NCBI RefSeq assembly: GCF_024127895.1 | Contig: NZ_JAMYBK010000004.1 | Coordinates: 248,001-312,000 of the forward strand | Source: Pseudomonas guariconensis | Lineage (GTDB): Bacteria > Pseudomonadota > Gammaproteobacteria > Pseudomonadales > Pseudomonadaceae | Direction of reading: 5' to 3' | DNA length: 64,000 nucleotides | Part shown: one piece after another, positions 54,357 through 62,946 of the stretch | Position numbering within the stretch: position 1 is the first letter of the stretch | Layout of the letters: every line of letters begins with the position of its first letter | Translations under genes and position numbers: made by a program | Notes under the pieces: generated by a model | Database searches by the model: none | Told to the model about the DNA's origin: nothing | What the model saw: only the letters and a program-made list of their open reading frames with translations

Positions 54357-55608
54357 ATGGCGCGATCTGCGCCGCGAAGCATCGTTTCGCGGCGTGCCGT
54401 TCTGGGTGGACAGCGACAGTGTGCCGGTTGGCCGGCGTACTCAGCTGCACGAATACCCCAAGCGGGACCAGCCTCTGGTCGAAGACATGGGCCGGCGCAC
54501 GCGTGAGTACAAGTTTGTCGGCTTCATCATTGGCGCTGACTTCATCAGCCAGCGCGACCGCCTGCTGGCCGCGCTGGACCAGCCCGGCCCGGGCGAGTTG
54601 GTGCACCCCTGGTTCGGCCGCCTGACGGTGACCGCCGGTGATTGCGACATCGCCCATGCCCGAAACGAGCTTGGGATGGTGCGCTTCAACCTGACGTTCA
54701 TCGACGGCATGCTGATGTTTCCAGTGCAGCGGGTGAACACCCGGCGGCAACTGGCGGCCCATGTACCGACGCTGCTGGAGTCGGCCAAGGCGCGCTTTGA
54801 TGCTGCAATGGCCAAGGTGGACCTGGCCCGGCAGCGGGTCAATGCCGTGCGCCGGGCCCTTTCCAGCGCCTATGCCTTCGCCATCAACTTCCTCAAGCCG
54901 CTGACCTCGCTGGCCGGTGACCTCGGCGCCCTGGTGCAGTCGGTCATCAACGCTCCAGGCGCCTTGGCAGCCAGCCTGCTGAGTGACATAGCCAGCGTGG
55001 AGCGCTGGTTCAGCGGCTACGGGTCCAGTGGTTCGCTGCAGTCGTCACGCTCCAGGGCACGGGCCATTTCCGCGCTGTCGGCCGAGCCGCCGGTTGCTGA
55101 TGATCCAGAAGTCGCGGCGATCCAGGCGGCCGTCATCGGCTTGATCCAGGACGCAGCCCTGGTGGATTTGCTGCTGGACATGGTGGAAGTCCCGGTGGCC
55201 AGCGTGCAAAGCGTTGATCAACCGGCTGCGCTGAGCGTCCAGCTCGAGCAGGATGGTTCAACCGTCGAGGCGGGTAGCGTCATGGATACCGGAGTGCCAG
55301 TGGCTGATGACATTCTGGCGCTCCGTGACGCCATCAGCGAAGCGATGTGGGCCATTGCGGGAGATAGCCTGCCGGAGCACTTCGGCGTGCTCAGTGATGC
55401 CCGCTTGGCCCTGGATCGACACCTGACCGAGGTGGCGCGTAGCGGTGTCTGGCTGCGTCCCTATCAGCCACGGACCACGGTCTCGTCGCTGGTTCTGGCG
55501 CACCGGCTGTACGGCGACGCACTGCGCGGCGCCGAGATCGTCTCGCGCAATGCGATTCGCCACCCGGGCTTCGTGCCCGCCACTGAACTGCAAGTCGCCA
55601 AGAGTTAA
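54349..55608 (+). CDS. DNA circularisation / Mu gpN-like protein
   Basis: A 419-residue protein. DLRREASFRGVPFWVDSDSV, RTQLHEYPKRDQPLVEDMGR and RTREYKFVGFIIGADFISQR match the DNA circularisation N family of Mu-like tails. Despite the name it is a tail/baseplate component in cryo-EM-based views of Mu-like particles. The start at 54349 has GGAGG upstream and overlaps the tape measure stop; an upstream ATG at 54322 is less well placed. Confidence 0.88.
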   Translation: MSEWRDLRREASFRGVPFWVDSDSVPVGRRTQLHEYPKRDQPLVEDMGRRTREYKFVGFIIGADFISQRDRLLAALDQPGPGELVHPWFGRLTVTAGDCDIAHARNELGMVRFNLTFIDGMLMFPVQRVNTRRQLAAHVPTLLESAKARFDAAMAKVDLARQRVNAVRRALSSAYAFAINFLKPLTSLAGDLGALVQSVINAPGALAASLLSDIASVERWFSGYGSSGSLQSSRSRARAISALSAEPPVADDPEVAAIQAAVIGLIQDAALVDLLLDMVEVPVASVQSVDQPAALSVQLEQDGSTVEAGSVMDTGVPVADDILALRDAISEAMWAIAGDSLPEHFGVLSDARLALDRHLTEVARSGVWLRPYQPRTTVSSLVLAHRLYGDALRGAEIVSRNAIRHPGFVPATELQVAKS

Positions 55609-55611
55609 GCC

Positions 55612-56721
55612 ATGGAGCCAGATAACACCGTCACCCTGAGCGCTGGCGGGCACGACTACGCCGGTTGGAAAGACGTCAGTATCAGCGCGGGCCTCGAGCG
55701 GCAGGCGCGGGATTTCAGTGTGTCGATCACTTGGAAGTGGCCGGGCGGCGGTGATGTGCCGGTGCGGATCCGCCAGGGCGACTTGGTCGAGGTGTGGATA
55801 GGGCGTGACCTGCTGCTGACCGGTTACGTGTTCAGTACGCCGATCCGCTACGACGCCAGGTCGATCACCTTGAGCATTGCCGGTCGTTCGAAAACGGCTG
55901 ACCTGGTGGACTGTGCGGCGATCAACTCGCCGGGGCAATGGCGCGGCCAGAGTGTGCAGAAGATCGTGGAGGCTCTGGCAGGTGAATACGGAATCAAGGT
56001 CGTCAATGAGGCCGCTATCACCCTGGGGCTTGACGATCACACCATCGAGCCGGGCGAAACCGCTTTCGAGAGTATCGACCGGTTGCTGACCCTTTCGCGG
56101 CTGTTCAGTACCGATGACGGCAGCGGTCGCCTGGTCATCGCCAGTCCGGGCACGGCGGGGCGTGCGGTGGACAAGCTGGAGCTGGGCAAGAACATCCTCG
56201 ACGGGGATACCGCCCTGGACTTCTCCAACGTGTTTTCCGAGTACATCAGCCGCGGTCAGCGCAGTGGTACCGACGACTCATTCGGTACGGCCGCGACTGA
56301 AGTGCAGGCCAGCGTGAAGGATGAGCGGGTGACGCGCCGGCGAGTCAAGGTGATTCACCAGTCGGGCCAGATGACCACCAAGATGGCGCGTGACCGCGTG
56401 GAGTGGGAGCGGGCCAACGCCATCAGTCGCGCCCTGGCAATCAACTACGTGGTGCAAGGCTGGCGGCAGAGCAGCGGCGAGCTGTGGCGGCACAACATGA
56501 TTGTGCGCGTAGTGGATCCGCTGATCGGCCTGGACCGCGACATGCTGATCAGCGAGATCAGTTACGAGCTGGGCGAGGAGGGCACCTTGACCCGGATGAC
56601 CGTAGCCCCGCCTGACGGCTTCCTGCCCGAGCCAAACGACGCTTACGAGCGGCGCAAGCTCAAGAAAGGCAAGAAAACAGACAACTTCGAGTACCTCATT
56701 CCAGCGGACTACAAACCATGA
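55612..56721 (+). CDS. Baseplate hub (Mu gp44 / P2 gpD-like)
   Basis: A 369-residue baseplate hub subunit. VTLSAGGHDYAGWKDVSISA, QARDFSVSITWKWPGGG, DLVEVWIGRDLLLTGYVFST and the C-terminal VVDPLIGLDRDMLISEISYE (followed by LGEEGTLTRMTV) follow the Mu gp44/gpD pattern. It overlaps the spike gene by four bases. Confidence 0.9.
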   Translation: MEPDNTVTLSAGGHDYAGWKDVSISAGLERQARDFSVSITWKWPGGGDVPVRIRQGDLVEVWIGRDLLLTGYVFSTPIRYDARSITLSIAGRSKTADLVDCAAINSPGQWRGQSVQKIVEALAGEYGIKVVNEAAITLGLDDHTIEPGETAFESIDRLLTLSRLFSTDDGSGRLVIASPGTAGRAVDKLELGKNILDGDTALDFSNVFSEYISRGQRSGTDDSFGTAATEVQASVKDERVTRRRVKVIHQSGQMTTKMARDRVEWERANAISRALAINYVVQGWRQSSGELWRHNMIVRVVDPLIGLDRDMLISEISYELGEEGTLTRMTVAPPDGFLPEPNDAYERRKLKKGKKTDNFEYLIPADYKP

Positions 56722-57236
56722 GAAATCCAATAGCGGGCGTGCTGGCCCGTGGTGTGGTGGTGCTGGCCAACTCGGCGCGCAAGCTGCAGAGCCTGCAGTT
56801 GCGTATCACGGCTGGCGAGGTGAAAGACGACGTGGAGCACCTGGAGCCCTACGGCTTCACCTCCTGCCCCAAAGACGGCGCCGAGGCCCTGGCCGGGTTT
56901 ATCGGCGATCGCAGTCACGGGGTGGTGATCATGGTGTCTGACCGCCGTTTTCGCCTGCAGAGCCTCAAGCCGGGCGAAGTGGCCTTGTACACCGACGAAG
57001 GCGATCGGCTGCACTTCAAACGCGGCCGGGTGATCGAGGTCGACACGGCCACGTTCAAGGTCAACGCCGAAGCGGCTGTGGAGTTCAACACACCGGTGAT
57101 CCGCACCAACGGTCGCATCGAGTCGGTCGGCGATCAGGTGGCCGCCGGCATCAGCCAGATCGAGCATGTGCATGATGGCGTGATGCGTGGCGAGGCCAGC
57201 AGCAACAAGCCGGTGGGGGGGCTGGATGAGTCGTGA
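56718..57236 (+). CDS. Baseplate spike (Mu gp45 / gpV-like)
   Basis: A 172-residue central spike that pierces the outer membrane. GVLARGVVVLANSARKLQSL, QLRITAGEVKDDVEHLEPYG and FTSCPKDGAEALAGFIGDRS match Mu gp45. The C-terminus has the repeated beta-helix pattern and His150-Val-His152, which in related spikes binds an iron atom at the tip. It overlaps the next gene by 11 bases. Confidence 0.9.
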   Translation: MRNPIAGVLARGVVVLANSARKLQSLQLRITAGEVKDDVEHLEPYGFTSCPKDGAEALAGFIGDRSHGVVIMVSDRRFRLQSLKPGEVALYTDEGDRLHFKRGRVIEVDTATFKVNAEAAVEFNTPVIRTNGRIESVGDQVAAGISQIEHVHDGVMRGEASSNKPVGGLDES

Positions 57237-57612
57237 GGCCCTGTTGCGCCGGGCTGTGACCATCAGTCTGTTCAGTTGGCGGCGGGCCGGTGCTGACGAT
57301 CCGGTCGATGATGCCGACCGCCAGGGTTGGTGGGGTGATTGTGCGCCGACCGTGGCCGGCGATCAGATCGGCTCCCGGCTGTGGTTACTGCGGCGGCGCT
57401 CGATTACCCCGAGCACGCTGCGCGATGCCCGGGAATATGCAGAGGAGGCGCTGCGCTGGCTAACCGACGACGAGATTGTTACCTCCGTTACGGTAACGGT
57501 CGAGCGGCAAGGCAACGAGCGGGTCAACCTGCAGGTACTGCTGACTGAGGCCAACGGCGAAACCCTGCAGCTGGCGTTTGAAGATACGTGGAGCTTGATC
57601 AATGCCATATGA
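57226..57612 (+). CDS. Baseplate wedge (Mu gp46-like)
   Basis: A 128-residue protein of the GP46/gpW family: LFSWRRAGADDPVDDADRQG, GWWGDCAPTVAGDQIGSRLW and LLRRRSITPSTLRDAREYAE. The start at 57226 overlaps the spike gene stop; an earlier in-frame ATG at 57187 lies deeper in the spike gene. It overlaps the next gene by 11 bases. Confidence 0.88.
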   Translation: MSREALLRRAVTISLFSWRRAGADDPVDDADRQGWWGDCAPTVAGDQIGSRLWLLRRRSITPSTLRDAREYAEEALRWLTDDEIVTSVTVTVERQGNERVNLQVLLTEANGETLQLAFEDTWSLINAI

Positions 57613-58645
57613 AATCCCGACGTTACCGGCGCTGATCACGCGCACCGAGGCCGACTTCGAACGCAACGCCCCGGATGCGTTGCGTCGCTCGGACGCCAAG
57701 GTTGCCGCTCGTGCACTCAGCGGGGCTGTGTTCCAGCTGTTCGGTTATCAGAGCTGGGTGGCCAAGCAGGCACACCCGGCTACCTGCGATGAAGAGCAGC
57801 TGTTGCGCTGGGCGGATTGGCGCCTGGAAGACGGCCGCAAGCCCGCCGTGCCTGCCACTGGTGTGGCCACGGTCACCGGGTCCAGCGGCTTCCTGGTAGA
57901 TGCCGGGACGGTATACCAAGCCGGTGATGGTCGCCGCTATGTGGTCAAGGTGGGCGCCACGCTGGTTGATGGCGCTGCCCAGCTGCAGTTGGTGGCGGAA
58001 ACGGCGGGGCCGAGCGGCAACATTGAAGGCGGGCAGCTGACTGCGGTCAAGCCCGTCCTGGGGGTGAACCCCACCGCCACCATCGGCGCCGACGGCATTG
58101 TCGGCGGCACCGATCAGGAGGAGATCGAGGCGCTGCGTGCGAGGGTGCGGGCGGCCTTCAAGAACCCAAGCAAGGTGGGTAACGCGGCCGATTTCGTGGA
58201 GTGGGCGTTGGAGGTGCCGGGTGTGACCCGCGCCTGGGCGCTGCCGCGATGGATGGGCCCGGGCACGTTCGGTCTGACCTTCGTCTGTGACGGTGACGCC
58301 GACATCTTCCCGAGCGCCGCGAAGGTGGCCGAGGTGCAAGCCTACCTGGAGCGCAAGCGGCCGGTGACCAGCGAGGTGTATGTATTCGCTGCGCAGCGCC
58401 TTGCTGTGGACCTGCGCATCAAACTGACCCCGGACACTACGGCCGTGCGCCAGGCCGTGGGGAAAGCCCTGGCGGGCCTGATCAGCGACGAAGGCGGTTC
58501 TGATTCTGTCATTCCGTTGAGTCACATCCGTGCGGCGATCAGCAACGCGCCGGGTGAGACCGACCACCGGCTGGATGCGCCGACCGAGGATGTGGTGGTG
58601 GCGGCCAATCAGGTGGCTGTGCTGGGGGGAATCACATGGCTATGA
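57602..58645 (+). CDS. Baseplate J-like protein (Mu gp47)
   Basis: A 347-residue wedge protein: PTLPALITRTEADFERNAPD, FQLFGYQSWVAKQAHPATCD, GGTDQEEIEALRARVRAAFK and GNAADFVEWALEVPGVTRAW are standard baseplate-J features. With gp46- and gp48-like proteins it forms the wedge that triggers sheath contraction. Confidence 0.93.
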   Translation: MPYEIPTLPALITRTEADFERNAPDALRRSDAKVAARALSGAVFQLFGYQSWVAKQAHPATCDEEQLLRWADWRLEDGRKPAVPATGVATVTGSSGFLVDAGTVYQAGDGRRYVVKVGATLVDGAAQLQLVAETAGPSGNIEGGQLTAVKPVLGVNPTATIGADGIVGGTDQEEIEALRARVRAAFKNPSKVGNAADFVEWALEVPGVTRAWALPRWMGPGTFGLTFVCDGDADIFPSAAKVAEVQAYLERKRPVTSEVYVFAAQRLAVDLRIKLTPDTTAVRQAVGKALAGLISDEGGSDSVIPLSHIRAAISNAPGETDHRLDAPTEDVVVAANQVAVLGGITWL

Positions 58646-59277
58646 CCGAGGACGATTACCGCGAGGGCTTGCGCGATCTGCTGCCGCCAGGTCCAGCATT
58701 CGACCCTGAGCTGCAGGCGGACTGGGCGCAGCTGCTGGCCAGCCTGGCGCCCGAACTGGCCCGGGTCGACCAGGCCCTGGATGGTCTGCAGCTGGAGATG
58801 AACCCGGCGACGGTCAGCGCGCTGCTGACTGACTGGGAGGACTATCTAGGCTTGCCAGATGCCTGCACCGTGCCGGGCTCGCAAACCCTGGCCCAGCGCC
58901 GGCAGGCCGTGTTGGACAAGCTGACTGCCTCGGGCGCGCCGCAGGTGGCCTATTACCGTCGGTTGGCCGCGCAGGCCGGCGTGACGGTAACGATCGAGGA
59001 GTTCCGTCCCGCAAGGGTAGGGCCGACCGTCACCGGCGATTTTCTCTATGGCTCCGGGTGGTCTTGGGCATGGCTGGCGTCGGCCCCCTTGGATGCCTAC
59101 GGCACGCCCGAGGCGGCTGCCATGGAGTGCCGCCTGCGCCTGGAAGCACCGGAATACACCGACGTTGAGATCGGCTTCGGGCGCGCCGAGTTGGAGGGAA
59201 TCGCCGCCAACATCGATCAATTTTTCCATGCGGTTCATTACGTGATGCCGGCCGCTGTGGCCGGCCTCGGGGATTAG
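58636..59277 (+). CDS. Baseplate protein (Mu gp48 / DUF2313)
   Basis: A 213-residue tail protein of the YmfQ/DUF2313 family: YREGLRDLLPPGPAFDPELQ, LTDWEDYLGLPDACTVPGSQ, TLAQRRQAVLDKLTASGAPQ and CRLRLEAPEYTDVEIGFGR. In Mu it links baseplate and fibre. An alternative start two codons downstream is possible. Confidence 0.88.
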   Translation: MAMTEDDYREGLRDLLPPGPAFDPELQADWAQLLASLAPELARVDQALDGLQLEMNPATVSALLTDWEDYLGLPDACTVPGSQTLAQRRQAVLDKLTASGAPQVAYYRRLAAQAGVTVTIEEFRPARVGPTVTGDFLYGSGWSWAWLASAPLDAYGTPEAAAMECRLRLEAPEYTDVEIGFGRAELEGIAANIDQFFHAVHYVMPAAVAGLGD

Positions 59278-59279
59278 TT

Positions 59280-60176
59280 ATGCAGCGTATTTCAAGCTGG
59301 ACGGACCTGGTCGCAGCGCTTGGCCGCTTTCGCTACGGCAGTGTTGTCGGTGGTGTGCCGCCGACACCGCTCAAGGCCGAGTGGCTGAACATGGTCCAGG
59401 AAGAGATTGCCCATGTTGTTCTGGCGGCGGGCATCGAGCTGGATGCCGAGCAGGAAGACCAGCTCAAGCAGGCGATCGTCAAGATGATCGGGGCATACCT
59501 GCCCTTGTCGGGCGGTACCTTGACGGGCCTTCTTCGGGCCACCAAAGGCGTACGAACGGCCAAGGGGTTGCCGGCAGCCGGCAATGCCAGCGAGGTCGGC
59601 TATGGCTTTTCCGGTGACGGTGATACGGGCTTGTACGCCGTCGGTGGGACCGACGCAGACGGCTCGGCCCTGGTGCTGGTGGTCGATGGTGCGGAGGTGC
59701 TGCGCCTGAGAAGCGATGGCAGCCTGATCATCGATGGCGCTCATACGCCATACCACACTGGCAACAAGCCCTCGATGCTGGCAGTGGTGTACCCCGTGGG
59801 TTCGATCTACATGAACGCGAGCGTTGCCACCAACCCGGCCACGCTGCTGGGATTCGGCACCTGGGTGGCCTTGGGGACTGGTCGTATGCTGATTAGTGCC
59901 GGTAGCGGGACTGATGCCCGAGGCGAGGAAAGGGCGTTTGCCCTCGGCAGCACCGGCGGTGAGTACGGCCATGTATTGACCATTGCCGAAATGCCGGAGC
60001 ACGACCATACCGTCCCGCAAGGCGTCACCGCCGGTCCGTCGGGTGAATACACCTCTGGTGATGACATGACCAGCCAGGTGGCGACCAACCCGCCGTCAGG
60101 ATCGACCGGTGGTAGCCAGGCGCACAACAACATGCCGCCCTATCTAGCTGTGCACATGTGGCGGCGTACCGCCTGA
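59280..60176 (+). CDS. Tail fibre with collar domain
   Basis: A 298-residue fibre. The N-terminus resembles Mu-type fibres (LKAEWLNMVQEEIAHVVLAA), then come a short shaft and a C-terminal tail-collar domain from residue 160 (VYPVGSIYMNASVATNPATL, GTGRMLISAGSG, IAEMPEHDHTVPQG, HNNMPPYLAVHMWRRTA). It is short and has no obvious depolymerase domain; receptor binding may be shared with the next gene's product. Confidence 0.85.
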   Translation: MQRISSWTDLVAALGRFRYGSVVGGVPPTPLKAEWLNMVQEEIAHVVLAAGIELDAEQEDQLKQAIVKMIGAYLPLSGGTLTGLLRATKGVRTAKGLPAAGNASEVGYGFSGDGDTGLYAVGGTDADGSALVLVVDGAEVLRLRSDGSLIIDGAHTPYHTGNKPSMLAVVYPVGSIYMNASVATNPATLLGFGTWVALGTGRMLISAGSGTDARGEERAFALGSTGGEYGHVLTIAEMPEHDHTVPQGVTAGPSGEYTSGDDMTSQVATNPPSGSTGGSQAHNNMPPYLAVHMWRRTA

Positions 60177-60192
60177 ACTTGTTTCAACACCC

Positions 60193-60215
60193 AACCCGCT
60201 CCGGCGGGTTTTTTT
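60193..60215 (+). terminator. Terminator-like hairpin after the fibre gene
   Basis: AACCCGC-TCCG-GCGGGTT with a T run (TTTTTTT in all), 17 bases before the next gene. Confidence 0.8.
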
Positions 60216-60231
60216 GTCCCTGGAGATATGA

Positions 60232-62094
60232 ATGACAGACGTTGAATCGCTGGAGGCCTACGCTGGCCAGCTGTCGGAGGCGGCCGCTAAAGCCACCGCT
60301 GTTGCGGCTATCCAGCACCAGGTCGCACATGGAGATGAGCAAACCGATGTGTTGACCGAGTCGGGACTGGTGCCTTCATTGGCTAAACAGGCGGTGTTGT
60401 CGCAGAACAAAGTCAATGCGGCGCTGGAGGAGGTCGCATCCCAGTTGGCGGGTGCGATGACGTTTTCGTCTGTGGCCGTTGGGCTTGAGCATACGCTCGA
60501 TGGCGGATACTTCTCAGTGCCATCGCCCGATGATCGGGAGTACTCGATTCTGTACCAGAACAGTGCTGGAGTTGCCATAGAGATTAAGCGTTATCCCTCG
60601 GCGCTGGGCGTGGAAGAGCTAACCAAGCTGGTGCAGGGGCCCTCGGATCTGGCGGTGGCCTCTGAGGAGGTCGGGGTTTCGGTGGCAGACGATGAGGGAG
60701 GTGAGCACCTGCTGATTACACGGCTCAGGTTGCGAACGCCGGCATTCGAGGCGCGTATCGATGAAGCGTCGATCGGAATCTATGGCTCGGATCAGGACGC
60801 GCTGCTGCATGCAGATGAGCAAGGCATCAGTCTGGGTCCGCTGATGTTCGGTACGACGTTACTGCCTGGCATGTATGTGGTGGATGAGGAAGACGCCATT
60901 CTGCAGGAATTGTCCGACCCAGGCCCGCCACCTGAGGCTGTTGCGCCCCAACTGGACGCTCTTGCCGGGGGGGTGTACTTCGCACCGAAGCTGGTTACGG
61001 CACCTGGCGCTCCGTTGCATCTGGATGTGAGCAGCATGATTGCGCCGAGGGGCGGGCACGCCGGTGTTGTGGCCTCTATCTCAAGCGACACCACCTCGGA
61101 ATCCCAGAGCTCAACCAGGACGTTGAAGGTTCAAGCTTCCAAGTTTGGTAGCAGTGGCCGCCTGAAGCTGCGCGCCTCAGATAACGCTTTGACGCAGCAC
61201 ATCATGGATCTCTCCTTTGCAGAGATTCCCACGGGGCCATTCAATGGTGCTGAGCCTAATGTCCTTGTTATTGGGGACAGCATCAGCAACCGACAGGGGG
61301 CTCAGTTTCTCAAAGAGACACTGACTGATCACGGCTACAACGTTAACTTCATCGGCACCATGAATGGATCTGCTATCCCTGATGGGCCGACTAACGTTGG
61401 AGGCCCACTTGGGGAGTGTCGCGAAGTGTATTCGACGGGTAATTACACTTACGCGGTAGTGAATGAAATTACTATTCCTATTGAGCCTGGAATGGAAGCT
61501 GAGTACTTGGCGATGTCAAAAACGCCAAAGCGCAACCACAACCCGTTTATCCGAGCGGCTACGGCGGGGGATGATCCGAGTGTTGTTCGTAATGGCTATG
61601 TTTTAGACTTTGCGTTTTATCAGTCCCGCTTTTCGTTGCCTGCGCCAGATATCATTGTGTATGCCCTTGGCATGAATGACTTCTTGCAGACAAGTACGGG
61701 GGATGAGCTGTTCAACTATGTGCTTGATAATGAACGCCTCATGATGCAGCGCATACGGGCGGCGTGGCCCAGTGTCAAGATACTGCGTTGCTTGCCCGGA
61801 CTGCCTTATCATCGGACCCGGAATCAGCAGTGGACGGATCGGTACATATCGCTGATTCGCGGGGTTATGTCCAACCTGAATACCCTTGGGGATCCTCGAA
61901 ATATCTTGGTTCCTTCGTGGACGTTCGCTAACCCTGAGACTGGCTATGCAACTGGCAACTCAGTAGTCGATCCCGTCACGGGGGTCAGCAAAGTCGAGAT
62001 CACAGATATGACGCATCCGGTCGGTGCAAATCGCCGCAGCCTTTTCCAGGGCATCGCCCCTTATATTGTCGCTGCAACACTTAACTTTATCTGA
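60232..62094 (+). CDS. Tail protein with SGNH/GDSL hydrolase domain
   Basis: A 620-residue protein. Residues 1-330 are a beta-rich stalk-like region without known motifs. From about residue 340 an SGNH hydrolase follows: VIGDSISN (Ser350), GMNDF (Asn482), and DMTHP with Asp592 and His595. Such domains on tail proteins deacetylate or cleave surface polysaccharides such as O-antigen or capsule. Its GC content drops toward the C-terminus, a sign of module exchange. The substrate is unknown. Confidence 0.85.
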   Translation: MTDVESLEAYAGQLSEAAAKATAVAAIQHQVAHGDEQTDVLTESGLVPSLAKQAVLSQNKVNAALEEVASQLAGAMTFSSVAVGLEHTLDGGYFSVPSPDDREYSILYQNSAGVAIEIKRYPSALGVEELTKLVQGPSDLAVASEEVGVSVADDEGGEHLLITRLRLRTPAFEARIDEASIGIYGSDQDALLHADEQGISLGPLMFGTTLLPGMYVVDEEDAILQELSDPGPPPEAVAPQLDALAGGVYFAPKLVTAPGAPLHLDVSSMIAPRGGHAGVVASISSDTTSESQSSTRTLKVQASKFGSSGRLKLRASDNALTQHIMDLSFAEIPTGPFNGAEPNVLVIGDSISNRQGAQFLKETLTDHGYNVNFIGTMNGSAIPDGPTNVGGPLGECREVYSTGNYTYAVVNEITIPIEPGMEAEYLAMSKTPKRNHNPFIRAATAGDDPSVVRNGYVLDFAFYQSRFSLPAPDIIVYALGMNDFLQTSTGDELFNYVLDNERLMMQRIRAAWPSVKILRCLPGLPYHRTRNQQWTDRYISLIRGVMSNLNTLGDPRNILVPSWTFANPETGYATGNSVVDPVTGVSKVEITDMTHPVGANRRSLFQGIAPYIVAATLNFI

Positions 62095-62104
62095 GGAGTT
62101 TCTA

Positions 62105-62851
62105 ATGGGTCTTAAATTTATCTCCCCTGGTGCGCTGGCTCCTTGGTACACGAAGGTTATTCCGCCGGTAACGCGAGCGCTTGAGGGTTGGTTTTGCCTC
62201 GATACTGCAATAGAGCGGGTCGGGTTTAACCGGGCGCCGGGGAAGGCCAATGCCAGCATCGTCGGCAATCCGGTAGTTTCTGCGAATAGCGTAAGGTTCA
62301 AGGGCGGTGAGAACTTCCTTGAGACGCAGATCAAGGAAACGGAGAAGTTCACATACATCGTTGTCGGTAAAGTTCCTGGCCCTCTTGGCGGAACGGGGCC
62401 GGCTACATCCGCGCCGTATGTGGGGGATTATGGTGGATCGCCAATTGGTCCATACGCATCTTCAGGCACCTTGCTCTACCACACCACTGACACTTCGCTT
62501 ACGGCCCTTGCGTGGCGCGAAAACGAGGCGGGCACCGGACCCACATCGGCGACCGCCACTATTACGGATGAGCCCACGTCTTGGGCTATCCGATCGATTG
62601 TGAGTAACGGCGACCTCGGAACCAGGGTCACAAACCACACGACTGGAGCAACGGCCAATCAGCCGCTCGCCACACCACGACTGATGGGATCCTCGCCGTT
62701 GCGGATTGGTTCGGTTTACGGCACCAACATGCGCGGAGAGACCGAAATCAGCTTCGTCGCGATTTTCTCTGATGCACTGACGCCTGATGAAATCGCTCTG
62801 CTGCTGCCGGGAATCCGCCGTCGGATGTTGCGATTTGGCATCGTCGTATAG
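62105..62851 (+). CDS. Probable tail or adhesin protein
   Basis: A 248-residue protein. The pattern of scattered beta strands (WFCLDTAIERVGFNRAPGKA, VSANSVRFKGGENFLETQIK, EKFTYIVVGKV, SGTLLYHTTDTSLTALAWRE) resembles concanavalin/LamG-like sandwich domains found on phage tails, but this is a fold guess. It is well separated from the SGNH gene by a good ribosome site (GAGGAG). It may be a second receptor-binding part; I do not recognise a named family. Confidence 0.5.
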   Translation: MGLKFISPGALAPWYTKVIPPVTRALEGWFCLDTAIERVGFNRAPGKANASIVGNPVVSANSVRFKGGENFLETQIKETEKFTYIVVGKVPGPLGGTGPATSAPYVGDYGGSPIGPYASSGTLLYHTTDTSLTALAWRENEAGTGPTSATATITDEPTSWAIRSIVSNGDLGTRVTNHTTGATANQPLATPRLMGSSPLRIGSVYGTNMRGETEISFVAIFSDALTPDEIALLLPGIRRRMLRFGIVV

Positions 62852-62875
62852 TCGAGTGTCCGATTAAAGAACGCG

Positions 62876-62897
62876 GCCGCCTCGAGCGGCTTTTTTT
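62876..62897 (+). terminator. Terminator after the tail protein genes
   Basis: GCCGC-CTCGA-GCGGC followed by seven T residues. A second stem, GCCCGC...GCGGGC, follows at 62900-62928 before the endolysin gene. Confidence 0.8.
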
Positions 62898-62946
62898 GGG
62901 CCCGCAATCTGGCTAACCCAGTGCGGGCTCATTGTTTGGGGAAAAT

